Below are positions 11,867 through 21,260 of a stretch of 64,000 nucleotides of DNA, piece by piece. The stretch is from Antilocapra americana (taxonomy: Eukaryota > Chordata > Mammalia > Artiodactyla > Antilocapridae), in NCBI GenBank assembly GCA_007570785.1, contig ML660203.1, positions 6,692,638 to 6,756,637 of the forward strand, read 5' to 3'. Both the position numbers and the translations under genes were made by a program. Position 1 is the stretch's first letter. Every line of letters starts with the position of its first letter. The notes beneath the pieces were generated by a model that was not told the origin of the DNA, did not search any database, and saw only the letters and a program-made list of their open reading frames with translations.

Positions 11867-12884
11867 AAGTGAGCTTGGAGAGTAGCCACCAAGTGGTTGG
11901 GGTCAGTGGACTCCTCCCCAGGAGCCCCTACTTCCAGCTTCCCAGCCCTACCCGAGGCACAGAGACACCTCCCTAAGCCAGCCACATTTCCTGAATCAGC
12001 TGAGGACACGCAGAGCCCAGGAATAATGGAACGATCGGGCTCCAATCTGCTAAACAGCAATTTCTGGGCTTTTTCAGCACACACAGCTTTTATCAAATTG
12101 GTATTCTCCTCCTGAACACAAACGGCTTATTAGACATGACCCACTTATCCGCCGCGTCTCACTATCATTAATAACAGTTTCTTTTTGTGATTAAGTGAGT
12201 GGCTCCGAGCCCGTCCTGTGGTGTTGGGCGTCTGGCCCGGCAGAGGGGCAGCGGTGGGGGCTCCTTGGCATCAACTACTTGGTGACTTTGAACCTGGTAG
12301 TGATGGGAACCGGCAGTCTGGACCCTGCAGAGCGGTCCGGCCTCCCTGCTTCTTGAAGGACAGAAAGAGCCCTAGACGGGTGACTCACTTGCCCAGAACT
12401 GCACGGTGGGTCAGCAAGAGAACCCAGGCTCCCCTGCACCCAGTGCTGTGTCCTTCCCATTCAACCCCTCCTCTGGGCCCTTGCTGGACCTCCCCAGGGT
12501 GCAATGGGGACAACACAGCCAGAGGGGCAGAGCTGTGCCCTAAGTACGCCTGGCACCAGGGGGCAGGCAGAGACTGCCACACAGGGGGGAACCCTGCTTC
12601 CCGATGAGGGGGCCACCTCGGGGCCTCAGGAATGACAGAGTGGCACCCACAGCCTGGCAGTCTGGTGTTCCAGGGATGGGATAATGGTAAACCTCAGAGC
12701 CCCAGTCCTTCTATCTCTAGGGACGGAAAATTCAGGAAAGCCCTTCCTTGGAACACCCTCCTAGTGTGAGTTCCAAGTGTGCCAAGGAACTGAGCAGAGC
12801 CAGGAGGGGAGCGAGAGGAGGAATCCCCAGTTTCCCTTGAATGGGAGGGAACCTGACAGGGATGTCCTAGAAAAAGCACTGTCT

Positions 12885-13060
12885 TTGCCCAACAGACTCT
12901 GGGGCCAGTCTTGGTTCAACCACTTACTCACTGTGTGACCTTGGGCAAGTCCCTTTACCTCTGAGCCTTGGTTTTCCCATCTGTACACTGAAGATCAAAA
13001 TAACCCTTCCTCTATTTTATTACTGCTCTAGCCAGGTCGGTAGAAATTAGATGAGGGATA
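12885..13060 (+). repeat. MIR copy
   Basis: A well-kept core: actgtgtgaccttgggcaag and ttttcccatctgtacactga. Confidence 0.75.
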
Positions 13061-14459
13061 AGAAAGGTGTGCAAATGGTATACAGAGTGGTTACTATTTA
13101 ACTTGGTCAGGAAGAAGGGTGTAGGGAGTCACAGTTCCTCAAAAGCAGAGACCCTGAGAAGGGCTTACTCTCCCAAGCAATTCCAACTCACACGTCACAC
13201 CCCAGCAAAGCCTTCTCTGATCTCCCACCACCACAGCCCTTACTCTTTTCCATCAGAATAAATCACCCAGTTCTCTGCCCTTTGTGCAAACCTGTCCCCA
13301 GTCCTGGTCACACACTGCCCAGTATGGGTGCAGCCTCCCCTACCAGCTTGGAAACCCTTGTGGGGAAGAGATGGATGGATGAAGCGTCTCCATTTTCATC
13401 TATGCCCTGGTCCTCGTACAGGAAGGAGTCCACCTCACGGAGGCAGAGGGAGCCCCTGCAGCTGCCAGCCTCAGACAATCCAACTCTACTGCCAACTTGG
13501 GCTCCTCTGGGGCTGAAAGGAGCTTCTGACATTCTGTAAGCCAGTGTTGGGAATGCTCACTTGCTCCCCAGCTCCCACGGTGGCTGAGTTGAGAGGTCCC
13601 ACCTTTCAGTCCTCCATGGTCAAAGATGAGGATGAGAGGGTACCCTACAGAAGGATGGCAGGGGGCTTCCTGCCCACCCCTAGAGGCAGACAAAAGCTCC
13701 AGGCTTCCTTCTTCCCCTTCCACGCCTCCAGCTGAAAGCAGCAATGCCAACTATTTCAGTGTCTTCGAGGGGCTCCCACTAACCCAAGATGCCACCCTCC
13801 TGATGGGGTGGCTGCAGCCCAGGCTACCAGTTCTCAAGAAGCGGGTTCGTCTATCCCCCAGGACCTTTCCCGGCGGGGCAGGTGCAGAGAGGGAAGGGAC
13901 AAGGACAGCTACAGGGTTAAACCCACAAAGGGGAAAGGCAGATGGGCAGAGAGGGGTGGGTGAGCAAAGTGTGTTCACAAACGTGTGTATTTTGCCAGTG
14001 TGTCTGCAGGAAAGTGGGCAGGCAAGAGTTGTGCGCTGGGGTGCCAGCTGGCAGGGTGTGAGCCCTCCGGCTGCGCCTGCTGTGTGTGTAGTGGGCACAG
14101 AAGTGAGGGCGATCCGAGAAGGTGTCTGGAGATGTGCGAGGGTAGGAGTTGTGTGAGAAAGCAGCGAGTGTGGCTGTGTATCCGTGGCTGGTCGTGGAGG
14201 TATATGTATCCGTGCAAGTGGAGAGGATGGGAGGAAGGCGCCCTCCGCGAGAGTGGCATGGAGGTGGCACCCGGGGTGCACCCTCGTCCGCAGGAGTGGC
14301 CAGGGAGCCAGGGCCAGTCCGCAGACCTGGCAGGGGGCGCCCCCACTCGGACTCCCGCCACCGGCGCCGCAGGTTCGAGTCCGGGGACGGCAAGTCGCAG
14401 CCGCGCGGCCCAGGGTGGGGTTTGATGGGGAAGTCCGCGGGGGCGGCGACCCAACTCAC

Positions 14460-14580
14460 CGTGGCCGGAGATGTGATTGTCCCAGGGCGCGTGGCCGGCG
14501 GGCCGCGTGGCGCCGCCGAGTTGCAGGAAAAGTGCCAGGTAGTGGAGGGCGCCCAGCGCCACGGCGAGCGGGGCCCCCAT
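14460..14580 (-). CDS. VSTM2L: VSTM2L coding exon 1 (signal peptide and N-terminus)
   Basis: VSTM2L (V-set and transmembrane domain-containing 2-like) is a small secreted immunoglobulin-domain protein of about 204 residues in human, brain-enriched and reported to bind the peptide humanin. This exon encodes 40 residues plus one base of codon 41. It starts MGAPLAVALGALHYLALFLQ, a signal peptide with a Leu/Ala core that should be cut near Gly-Gly-Ala-Thr (about residue 24). The mature start continues through Pro-Trp-Asp-Asn-His-Ile-Ser-Gly-His. The ATG at 14580 has a strong Kozak context (A at -3, G at +4). The exon ends in G followed by a GTGAGT donor at 14459-14454, in phase 1. Identity rests on near-identity to the human N-terminus as I remember it (Ile here where human has Val at residue 37). 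The Ig domain is encoded by later exons outside the window. Confidence 0.93.
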
Positions 14581-14950
14581 GGTGCGCGCTCGGGCCGGAG
14601 GGGGCTCCGCCGCCTCACATCGGGGCTCAGAAGACCGCAGACCTCGCGCCCTCCGGCCCCTGCCCGGTGCGGCCTGGCTGCCCGGCTGCGGCTGCTGCCC
14701 CTTCGCCCGCGGAACCCGGTCGGGCCCCGGTTCCGGCCCCCGCCCGGCTCCGGCCCAGCCCCGGCTGCGGGAAGCGAGCGCACGCCCAGCCGGCCGCCTC
14801 CGACTGCGGGACTCTTCCCTTCCGCGGAAGGCCACTCCGCTCGGCGCCGCCGCCGCACCCCTCCCTCCCGCTCCCCCCGCCCGCCCAGAGGAGGCGGCGG
14901 CGGAGGGATCTGCCGCTTGATTTATCATCAAAGTTTTGCCCAGGCTGGGA

Positions 14951-14958
14951 TTTTTAAA
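14951..14958 (-). promoter_or_regulatory. TATA-like box upstream of VSTM2L
   Basis: On the minus strand this reads TTTAAAAA, at the upstream edge of the CpG island. It lies about 370 bases before the start codon. It is the only TATA-like element I noticed close to the island, but the match is imperfect and its use is inferred from position only. Confidence 0.4.
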
Positions 14959-15234
14959 GCGGTACCCGCAACTTCTCCCCGCCGGAGAGCGCAAGTCGGG
15001 GCGAGATGGGGTGGAGGAAGCCACCCCAGGGACCCGGTTCCTGCAAAGCATAACACTACTGGTTTCAGAAACTGAAATACTCTCCAGTGGGTTAAAGAGA
15101 AAAACCAATTGACCAGACCCAGCGCGCTCAAGAAGGACTCCTCAACTTTGCTGGCTGGGCGGTGCCGAGGTCAGGGAGGCAGGTGGGGGTGGGTGGGTGG
15201 AGGGGAGGTGGAGGTAGGAAGAAAACCTCGGCTG

Positions 15235-15440
15235 AGGCACTGGAGACCTGGCTAGACCTGCCTGCCGCACGCCGTGTGATCTTGTCCGAGTGTCTACAAC
15301 AGGCTGAGCTTGAAGGTCTTCATCTGAGAAGTGGGAATAAATAGCTGCCTTCAGGGATCCTGGTGAGGATTTACAAAATCGTGTGTGTAAAGCGCTAAGC
15401 ATAAATGCCGCCCTCGTGGTAGAAGCTCAATAGTTATTAC
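15235..15440 (+). repeat. MIR copy
   Basis: It contains cgtgtgatcttgtccgagtg, tcttcatctgagaagtggga and tagaagctcaatagttatta in MIR order. Confidence 0.65.
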
Positions 15441-15901
15441 TGATGCTGTCCCACTCTCTGGGACTCAGTCTTCATGTCCGTGTAGTGGGTTAAGGCAGGC
15501 CAGTTGCTGGGTCCCCTTCTAGCTTAGAGAGGCTGGGCCGTATGCAGTGGATTGGATCGCCCCCTTCTGGACTCTAGGGCTCCCTCCCTTGGACAGAGGG
15601 GCCTAGAGGTGGTGGTGAACGAAGCCACTTTCATTTCCAGGAGCAGGAATCCAATGAGATCCTCCGATTCCTCCTCTGACTGTTTTACTGGGGCTGTTGA
15701 GACAGACCTCCAGTACAAACATAAGGCGGACCTGTGGCTTCATTTAAAAGAAGGCTAAGCACATTAAATCAGAGACGGAGCCTCTCCGAGGACCTCAGCG
15801 AGTCTGGGGCCAAGTTCCTGCCTCCCGGGCAGGATCTCTCCTACTCTCATCCCTTGTGCTTCATCAGGCATCACTCTGGGCACAGCGCTACCCGCCGCGG
15901 T

Positions 15902-15926
15902 TTCAGCACCTCGGAGGACAGCGTCC
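15902..15926 (+). promoter_or_regulatory. RE1/NRSE-like site with expanded spacing
   Basis: The left half-site TTCAGCACC is exact at 15902-15910. A right half-site GGACAGCGTCC follows at 15916-15926. The spacer between the halves is 5 bases instead of the canonical 2. REST can bind half-sites at altered spacing, although the usual expanded class is wider than this. It is the first of five RE1-like motifs in the same orientation. Confidence 0.45.
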
Positions 15927-15988
15927 ACTCCGACGCCCATCTTTTCAACCTCACCCACCGCACCTCTTCGGACTCTTAGATGGGAGGG

Positions 15989-16008
15989 TTCAGCACCACG
16001 GACAGACC
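15989..16008 (+). promoter_or_regulatory. RE1/NRSE (REST-binding) site, strongest copy
   Basis: The first 17 bases, TTCAGCACCACGGACAG, are identical to the 21-base RE1 consensus; only the final bases diverge (ACC in place of CGCC). REST (NRSF) binds this element to silence neuronal genes in non-neuronal cells through CoREST and Sin3 corepressors. The site is about 1.4 kb upstream of the VSTM2L start codon, and RE1 function does not depend on orientation. Confidence 0.75.
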
Positions 16009-16091
16009 TTCTGATTGCCTCCCTCGCCCCCGCCGAATGGAGTCAGAACTAGAGAAGGCCCACAGCCCTCTCCAGACCACACACAGGTGGA

Positions 16092-16112
16092 TCTAGCATT
16101 GTGGACAGCACC
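16092..16112 (+). promoter_or_regulatory. RE1-like site with degenerate left half
   Basis: The right half GGACAGCACC at 16103-16112 differs from consensus at one base. At canonical spacing the left half (16092-16100) keeps the AGCA core but matches only 5 of 9 positions. As a lone site it would be unconvincing; its value is in the cluster. Confidence 0.45.
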
Positions 16113-16256
16113 CCAACTTTGAGAATGAGGTTAGAGTCCGAGGGACAGCTTTCCTCCTCTCCTCCGTCTTTAATTTGTTCTCTCATACCCCTTTCCAATA
16201 ATATGGCGGACAACACAGCCTTTGAGGCCTGTGCTCTCCAGCAACAAAACAGTTTA

Positions 16257-16277
16257 TTCGAAACCATGGACAGCACC
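16257..16277 (+). promoter_or_regulatory. RE1-like site
   Basis: The left half TTCGAAACC (6 of 9 match), the spacer AT and the right half GGACAGCACC (9 of 10 match) stand at canonical spacing. In total 16 of 21 positions match the consensus. The three central left-half mismatches probably weaken binding. Confidence 0.5.
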
Positions 16278-16353
16278 CTGAAAGGTCACGCACTTACGAA
16301 TACTGCTTCTACACAATTGACAGCGTTCACAGGACCCGCGGCGCGGCACTGCC

Positions 16354-16374
16354 TTCAGCACCGCGGACAAACCC
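16354..16374 (+). promoter_or_regulatory. RE1/NRSE-like site
   Basis: It begins TTCAGCACCGCGGACA, which matches the first 16 RE1 positions except for G at position 10, and then diverges (AACCC). The left half is exact and the spacing is canonical. It is the most upstream member of the cluster. Confidence 0.6.
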
Positions 16375-16421
16375 CGCCATCATTTAGCTCCTTCCCGCCC
16401 ATATTCTCTGGAGTAAGGGCC

Positions 16422-16439
16422 TTTTTTTTTTTTTTTTTT
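16422..16439 (+). repeat. Poly(T) run
   Basis: Eighteen T in a row, with no recognisable SINE body attached. Confidence 0.95.
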
Positions 16440-16622
16440 GGCCTGATTAACTTACTTATCATTTCCTTCCCACGCAGAGGTAGTATTTATTTAGGCTATC
16501 CTGGAATGGCCAGGCGTCTTGAACCCTATGAAAGCGTTTCCTCATTCATTAATTCACTTTAACCTCCCTCCCTCCCAGTGAAATGGTTTCCATTGCCCCT
16601 GTTATAAAGATGGAGAATCTTC

Positions 16623-16810
16623 TGTTGTTTGGCTGCACCGGGTCTTAGCTGTGGCAGATGGGACCTTTGATCTTCATTGCAGTTTCGGCATATAGAATCT
16701 TTAGTTGCTGGCATGTGGGTCTAGTTCTCTGACCAAAGATCAAACCCTTGCCCCCCTGCATTTGGAGTGTGAAGTCTTAGCCACTGGACCACCAGAAAAG
16801 TCCTGAAGCT
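16623..16810 (-). repeat. CHR-type SINE inside a MIR
   Basis: Antisense CHR body (tggctgcaccgggtcttagc, then ccactggaccaccag). It is flanked by a perfect 10-base target duplication GAGAATCTTC at 16613-16622 and 16811-16820. MIR-like sequence lies on both sides. Confidence 0.88.
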
Positions 16811-17104
16811 GAGAATCTTCAAGATCACATAGCAGCACCAAGACTGAAACCCAGGATTCTTTCAAATCCAGCCTGAAGCCTCTCCAGGAGAATAGGATGC
16901 CAGACATAGGGCCAAACCCAGGGATTTCTCCTCTTAAATATCAAATTGGGAGGAAGTAGGCAGAGGCAAGGGCACAGGGAGAGAGAAGAGAGAAGAAAGG
17001 AGAGAAAACAAGAGACTACTTTCAGGCTGCAGAGGAACGAGGTCAGAGGGGGACAGCAGCCCTGCCCTCACCAACTGACTGACCTGCAGGCACCCTTTCT
17101 TCTC

Positions 17105-17195
17105 ATAGTCGGTGCTTAGTTGCTCAGTCATGTCCGACTCTCTGCAACTCCATGGACAGGCTTCTCTGTCTATGGAGATTCTCTGGGATGGGGTT
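17105..17195 (-). repeat. Bov-A-type SINE fragment
   Basis: It reads cttagttgctcagtcatgtc and actccatggacaggcttctc, a truncated Bov-A unit in antisense. Confidence 0.75.
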
Positions 17196-17687
17196 AAATC
17201 TTGTAATCCTTGAAGTTCCTTCAAGGACAGATTTCCAGGGATTTATTGAATTTGAAAGGGCTGTTGCTGTGGTGGTTCTGCTCAAAACCCTCCAGTGGCC
17301 TTGTCTATTAGAGAAATCTGACATCTCTGGTTTGCATTCAAGGTCCCAGCCTACCTTCTGCTCTGGGCACCATCCCCCCTCCACGTTGTCTCCCTGAACC
17401 TGTGCTAGCTTCATCGTGTCCTTACCATTCCGTGTTTTCCCTCCACATGCATGCCTTCCCCTCCGTCTAGCTGAGTCTTCCATCGGCCAAAGTCCCATCT
17501 GAATTCCCCACAGGAAGACACGCCTGCTGGCTTCTCCCAATCTCTGAGCCTCTGTTGGCCCATTGCTGTTTACTACTGTTGTGCTACAGGTTTACTTATC
17601 TGACTTAATCCTCTGACTACCAAGCCATATAGGGTAGAATAGTGTGGTTTTAAGTGTGGTTTTAGTTTTGAATCCTGCCACCCACCC

Positions 17688-17901
17688 TCTAGGGATCCCC
17701 TGGTGGCTCAGATGGTAGAGTGTCTGCCTGCAATGCGGGAGACCCAGGTTCAATCCCCAGGTCGGGAAGATCCCCTGGAGAAGGAAATGGCACCCCACTC
17801 CAGTACTCTTGCCTAGAAAATTCCATGGATGGAGGAGCCTGGTGGGCTATAGTCCATGGGGTCGCAAAGAGTTGGACATGACTGAGTGACTTCACTTCAC
17901 T
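17688..17901 (+). repeat. Bov-tA SINE (in MIR)
   Basis: A full-length sense copy, from tcccctggtggctcagatgg to gactgagtgacttcactt. It is flanked by CACCCACCC at 17679-17687 and 17902-17910. Confidence 0.92.
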
Positions 17902-18058
17902 CACCCACCCACTACCTGTGTGACCTTAGATAAGTTACTTAGCCTTTCTGTGCCTGAGCTTCCTTATCTGTAAAATAAAGATAATAATGCCTCCATCACA
18001 AGGTTTTATCATAAGGATTAAATGACTTGTACATAGAAAGCACTTGGAACACTACCTG

Positions 18059-18276
18059 AAGAAAGTGAAAGTGTGAGTCTCTCAGTCACATCTGACTCTA
18101 TTCGACCCCATGGACTGTAGCTCCCCCAGGCTCTTCTGTTCATGGGGTTTTCCAGGCAATAATACTGGAATGGGTTGCCATTCCCTTCTCCAAGGGATTG
18201 TCCTGACCCAGGGATCAAACCTGTCTCTCCTACATTGCAGGGAGATTCCTTACAGTTTGAGCCACCAGGGAAGCCA
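18059..18276 (-). repeat. Bov-tA SINE (in MIR)
   Basis: An antisense copy ending gccaccagggaagcc. It is flanked by the related 12-mers GAACACTACCTG (18047-18058) and GAACACTGTGTG (18277-18288). Confidence 0.9.
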
Positions 18277-18288
18277 GAACACTGTGTG

Positions 18289-18417
18289 TTATTGTTATTC
18301 AGTTGCTCAGTTGTGTCCAACTCTTTGTGACCCCATAGACTGTAACCCACCAGGCTCCTCCATCTATGGGACACTCCAGGCAAGAATACTGGAGTGGGCT
18401 GCCATTTCCTTCTCCAA
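18289..18417 (-). repeat. Bov-A-type SINE (in MIR)
   Basis: A shorter antisense unit without the tRNA-like head. It is flanked by GAACACTGTGTG (18277-18288) and GAACATTGCCTG (18418-18429). Confidence 0.85.
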
Positions 18418-18599
18418 GAACATTGCCTGGCACCTAGTAAATAGTAACACATAGGAAATACATAGCCATATACGTGCTGGCTATTATTATTTACAGTTAA
18501 GCCAGCAGGAGTTCAGAGAGGTTAAATATCTTCTCCAGTATCTCCCAAGACAATTGCAGAGTGTGGTACTTCAATTCCAGAGCTGATGCTCTTGGTATA

Positions 18600-18740
18600 A
18601 TACCTAAGCACATCTAGTTCAATCCACCCAGCTTAGGAAACTAAGACCCAGAGATGATGAGTGAATTCCTCAGAGTCACACAGCCAACCATGGCAGAACT
18701 AGATCCAGGACTTCTGTCTGTCAGCTCAGAGCTCTCCCAA
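18600..18740 (-). repeat. MIR copy
   Basis: Antisense MIR: aactaagacccagagatgat, then cagagtcacacagccaac. Confidence 0.6.
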
Positions 18741-18784
18741 AATACCATACTGTCCTGTCTTCATTTTCTGCAACACCTGAACTG

Positions 18785-19250
18785 TACTTTTCAGTTTATA
18801 AATCACATTGACACCCATGCTCTCATATAATTTATGCAACAACTCTTGAGGCCACTATTATTACCTTCCTTCTTATTAAAAAATATCTATCTATTCATTT
18901 GGCTGTGTTAGGTCTTCATCGTGGCACATGGAATCTTTGTCAAATCATGTAGGATTTTTTTTTCCAGCGCATGGACTCTCTAGTTGTGGCACTTGGGCTC
19001 TAGAGTGCAGGCTCAATCATTGTGGCATGTGGGCTTACTTGCTCCCTGCCATGTAGGATCTTAGTTCCCCCACCTGAGATCAAATCCAAATTCCCTGCAG
19101 TGCAAGGTGGATTCTTAACCACTAGACCACCGGGGAAATCCTTACCTTCCTTCTTTTACAGACAAGGAAACTGAAGCCCAGGGAGATGAAGTAATCTGTT
19201 GAACGTTGCATGGGGAGGCGGGGCAACGGCTGAATGTGAAAGGGCGAATC
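18785..19250 (-). repeat. MIR split by a CHR SINE
   Basis: The antisense MIR is readable before (ctcatataatttatgcaaca) and after (tttacagacaaggaaactga) the CHR insert at 18875-19141. Confidence 0.75.
18875..19141 (-). repeat. Long CHR-type SINE with 14-base target duplication
   Basis: The target TTACCTTCCTTCTT is repeated perfectly at 18861-18874 and 19142-19155. The antisense body ends accactagaccaccggggaa, the tRNA-Glu-like head. Confidence 0.93.
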
Positions 19251-20884
19251 CTCAGCCCCCTATTCCTCCTCTGTGAAATTTTGCCTCTTTTCTGCTTTGC
19301 GATCCAAGTGCAGACTGCAGGCACTGTGGAAGCTAAAACCCTACTGGAAATACAAGGTAAACGAACACCGTTCCAAGAAACAGTCTCTAGGAATTCGCTA
19401 GGGCAGGTGGCTGTTGTCACTCATCTCCCTCTGGGAATGCTCCAAGAGACAGTAAGCTTCCCATCCCTGGAGACAATTAAACAAGCATCTAGTGGTCCCG
19501 TGGATGCCAGGAGGCAAATATCACAGCTATTTCCACCACCCAAATGAGGCTCAGAAGGTGAGTATCATGTTAGGCATCTCAGTCAGGAAAGGCAATCTTT
19601 CTGAAGTTCGCCCCAAGCAGGGGACCTCTCACTGTCCCCTACCTCTGACACAAGCCCCCTGGAGAGTCCCTAGCCTCCCCTTACCTCAAGGCGGCTACCC
19701 TCCCCTTCCTCCTTGAGAGGTGCCACTTGAGCACCACGGCTCTGTCAGTGGTAACAGCCGTAAGATTTGTCCTTTTAATCCAGAATCAATAACAAATTTC
19801 ATTTAAAAATAAATTAAACCAGGCATTGGAAATCATTCACTGTGTGGGCCAGGGCCCTCTATAGTGCCGTCTAAATGGCTTCCTTCTGCTCATCTATCAA
19901 TGCCAAGAGGGGGGAAATACCTAAGCTGCCTGATTCACGGAGAAACTACTTGAATGTATCAGCTCCTAACAATGAGCAATTGAGCCCTGAGTTGCACCTT
20001 TTAACACACCAATAACATGTGGAGCGCGGCTTCATGAGAGCTTATCGGAGACCCCACGGTTGCTGGCTTGGAGGGAGCCCATTTATAAGGGGGAACAATG
20101 GCTTCAGTATGTAGCCGCCTAATTTCCAGAATGCATTACTGAGCTCAGAGGAGCAATGGAATTCTATTAAACTCTTATCTGCCATGGGAAGGTATGAAAC
20201 TGGCAGGGAAATCCAGACTCGGCAGAGACATGGCCAGAAAGGACTGGGACTGACCCTAGGAGGTGCGTGAGCAAGCCCGGAGGGGAAGAGGGGCAGGCGG
20301 GGCCCCGGATGGATAAAAATATGTGCATTAATAGAGCTCCGGTTTTCAGCGATTACGTTTACATCAGCGAATAAAACTTGGCAATAAAACATCGGAGCTG
20401 CGTCTCAGACAGCATTTCCTTTTACAGCCTGGTGTATTTCACTCATTATAACAGGAGGCAAGGAGCTTGAGGTGTCCCCATTTCTCCCCCTTTAATTAAA
20501 TTTTTAAATTACTGCCCAAGATTTGGATAAAGGAAAAGACTTATAACTTTATGAATCTCCATCCCATCTCATTGCAGCTCCCATCCCATCACAGTGGTGG
20601 CCCTGACTGTACCAGGATCCAATATTATTAAAGTGAAATACTGTGGGCATTGCCTGCCTGGGCTCTAGTTTGTAAAAGGAGATGCAACTTTGGGAGAGAA
20701 ATTGACTCAAGCTCAGAAAAGAGGCCTGGATTCTGAGACTGGATTTTGCCATCACCTTGGTGTGCGAACTTGGGCAAGTTACTTCCCCTCTCTGGGCTTG
20801 ACAAGTTCCCTTTTCCCCCACACATTCATCTGGAGGCTTTTAGACTCGATTAGGGGCTGGGGGTATCCCCCCCAGTCCATACTT

Positions 20885-21260
20885 GGATATCTTAGGGAGC
20901 TTTAAAAAATAATAATATTCAGTGCATGCATGCTAAGTCACTTCAGTCATCATGTCCCCATGGACTATAGCCTGCCAGGCTCCTCTGTCCATGGGATTCT
21001 CCAGGCAATACTGGAATGGGTTGTCATTTCCTTCTCCAGGGGATCTTCCCAACCCAGGGATCAAACCCATGTCTCTTGCCTTCTGCATTGGTAGGTGCGT
21101 TCTTTACCACTAGCACCACCTGGGAAGCCATAATAATGTTTAGATCACATCCCAGAGATTCTGACCCAGCTGGTTTGGGTGAGGCTAGTCCTAGGTATCT
21201 GTTTTTTTTGAAATTCCTCAGGTGATCCCAGTGCACAGCTGGAGTTGAGCACCACTGGCC
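20885..21260. repeat. MER5-type element split by Bov-tA
   Basis: MER5-like pieces flank the SINE: tcttagggagctttaaaaaa before, and agattctgacccagctggtt plus gagttgagcaccactggcc after. Confidence 0.65.
20924..21128 (-). repeat. Bov-tA SINE (in MER5)
   Basis: An antisense copy from tgctaagtcacttcagtcat to cacctgggaagcc, with one deletion in the first half. Confidence 0.88.

Larger units (their letters stand above)
1..14459 (-). other. VSTM2L: VSTM2L intron 1 (partial)
   Basis: This stretch lies directly downstream, on the minus strand, of the splice donor that closes VSTM2L coding exon 1. The next expected exon, encoding the start of the V-type immunoglobulin domain, should show an Asp-Met-Thr-Ala-Arg-Thr-Gly motif and a Trp-Trp-Tyr-Val motif. 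I looked for reverse-complement codings of both and found none, so the window appears to end inside this intron. The human gene also has a long first intron. Contents are MIR, L1, L2, MER5 and CHR SINE copies plus simple repeats, listed separately. The gaps at 1-1600, 3250-3735, 4100-4940, 5080-6160, 6360-6900, 7950-9360, 9725-10560, 11520-12880 and 13060-14200 show no gene. Confidence 0.75.
14230..15010 (-). promoter_or_regulatory. VSTM2L: VSTM2L CpG island, 5' UTR and core promoter region
   Basis: Sequence around VSTM2L exon 1 is very GC-rich and dense in CpG, unlike the flanks, and it ends abruptly near 15.0 kb. It covers the start of intron 1, the coding exon and the 5' UTR upstream of 14580. 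The transcription start cannot be read directly. A TATA-like box at 14951-14958 would place it near 14920-14930, but CpG-island promoters often use several starts, so anything from about 14800 to 14930 is possible. Confidence 0.8.
17626..18490 (+). repeat. MIR split by three Bov-tA SINEs
   Basis: MIR pieces are readable in order at 17626-17687 (5' part, gttttgaatcctgccac), 17902-18058 (core, ctgtgtgaccttagataagt) and 18418-18490 (3' part, attgcctggcacctagtaaa). The inserts are listed separately. Confidence 0.8.

Noticed and set aside
1..14459. VSTM2L exon 2 (Ig domain start)
   Set aside because: Searched for on the minus strand by its expected motifs and not found; the intron probably continues outside the window.
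14149..15075. Long plus-strand open frame (308 codons) opposite VSTM2L exon 1
   Set aside because: It lies in the CpG island, where GC-rich sequence has few stops, and its translation is low-complexity Arg/Pro/Gly. It has no recognisable domain and overlaps a real exon on the other strand.
13975..15108. 377-codon minus-strand frame as one protein
   Set aside because: Only codons 177-216 match VSTM2L. The frame reads through the splice donor into intron 1 and upstream past the likely transcription start.
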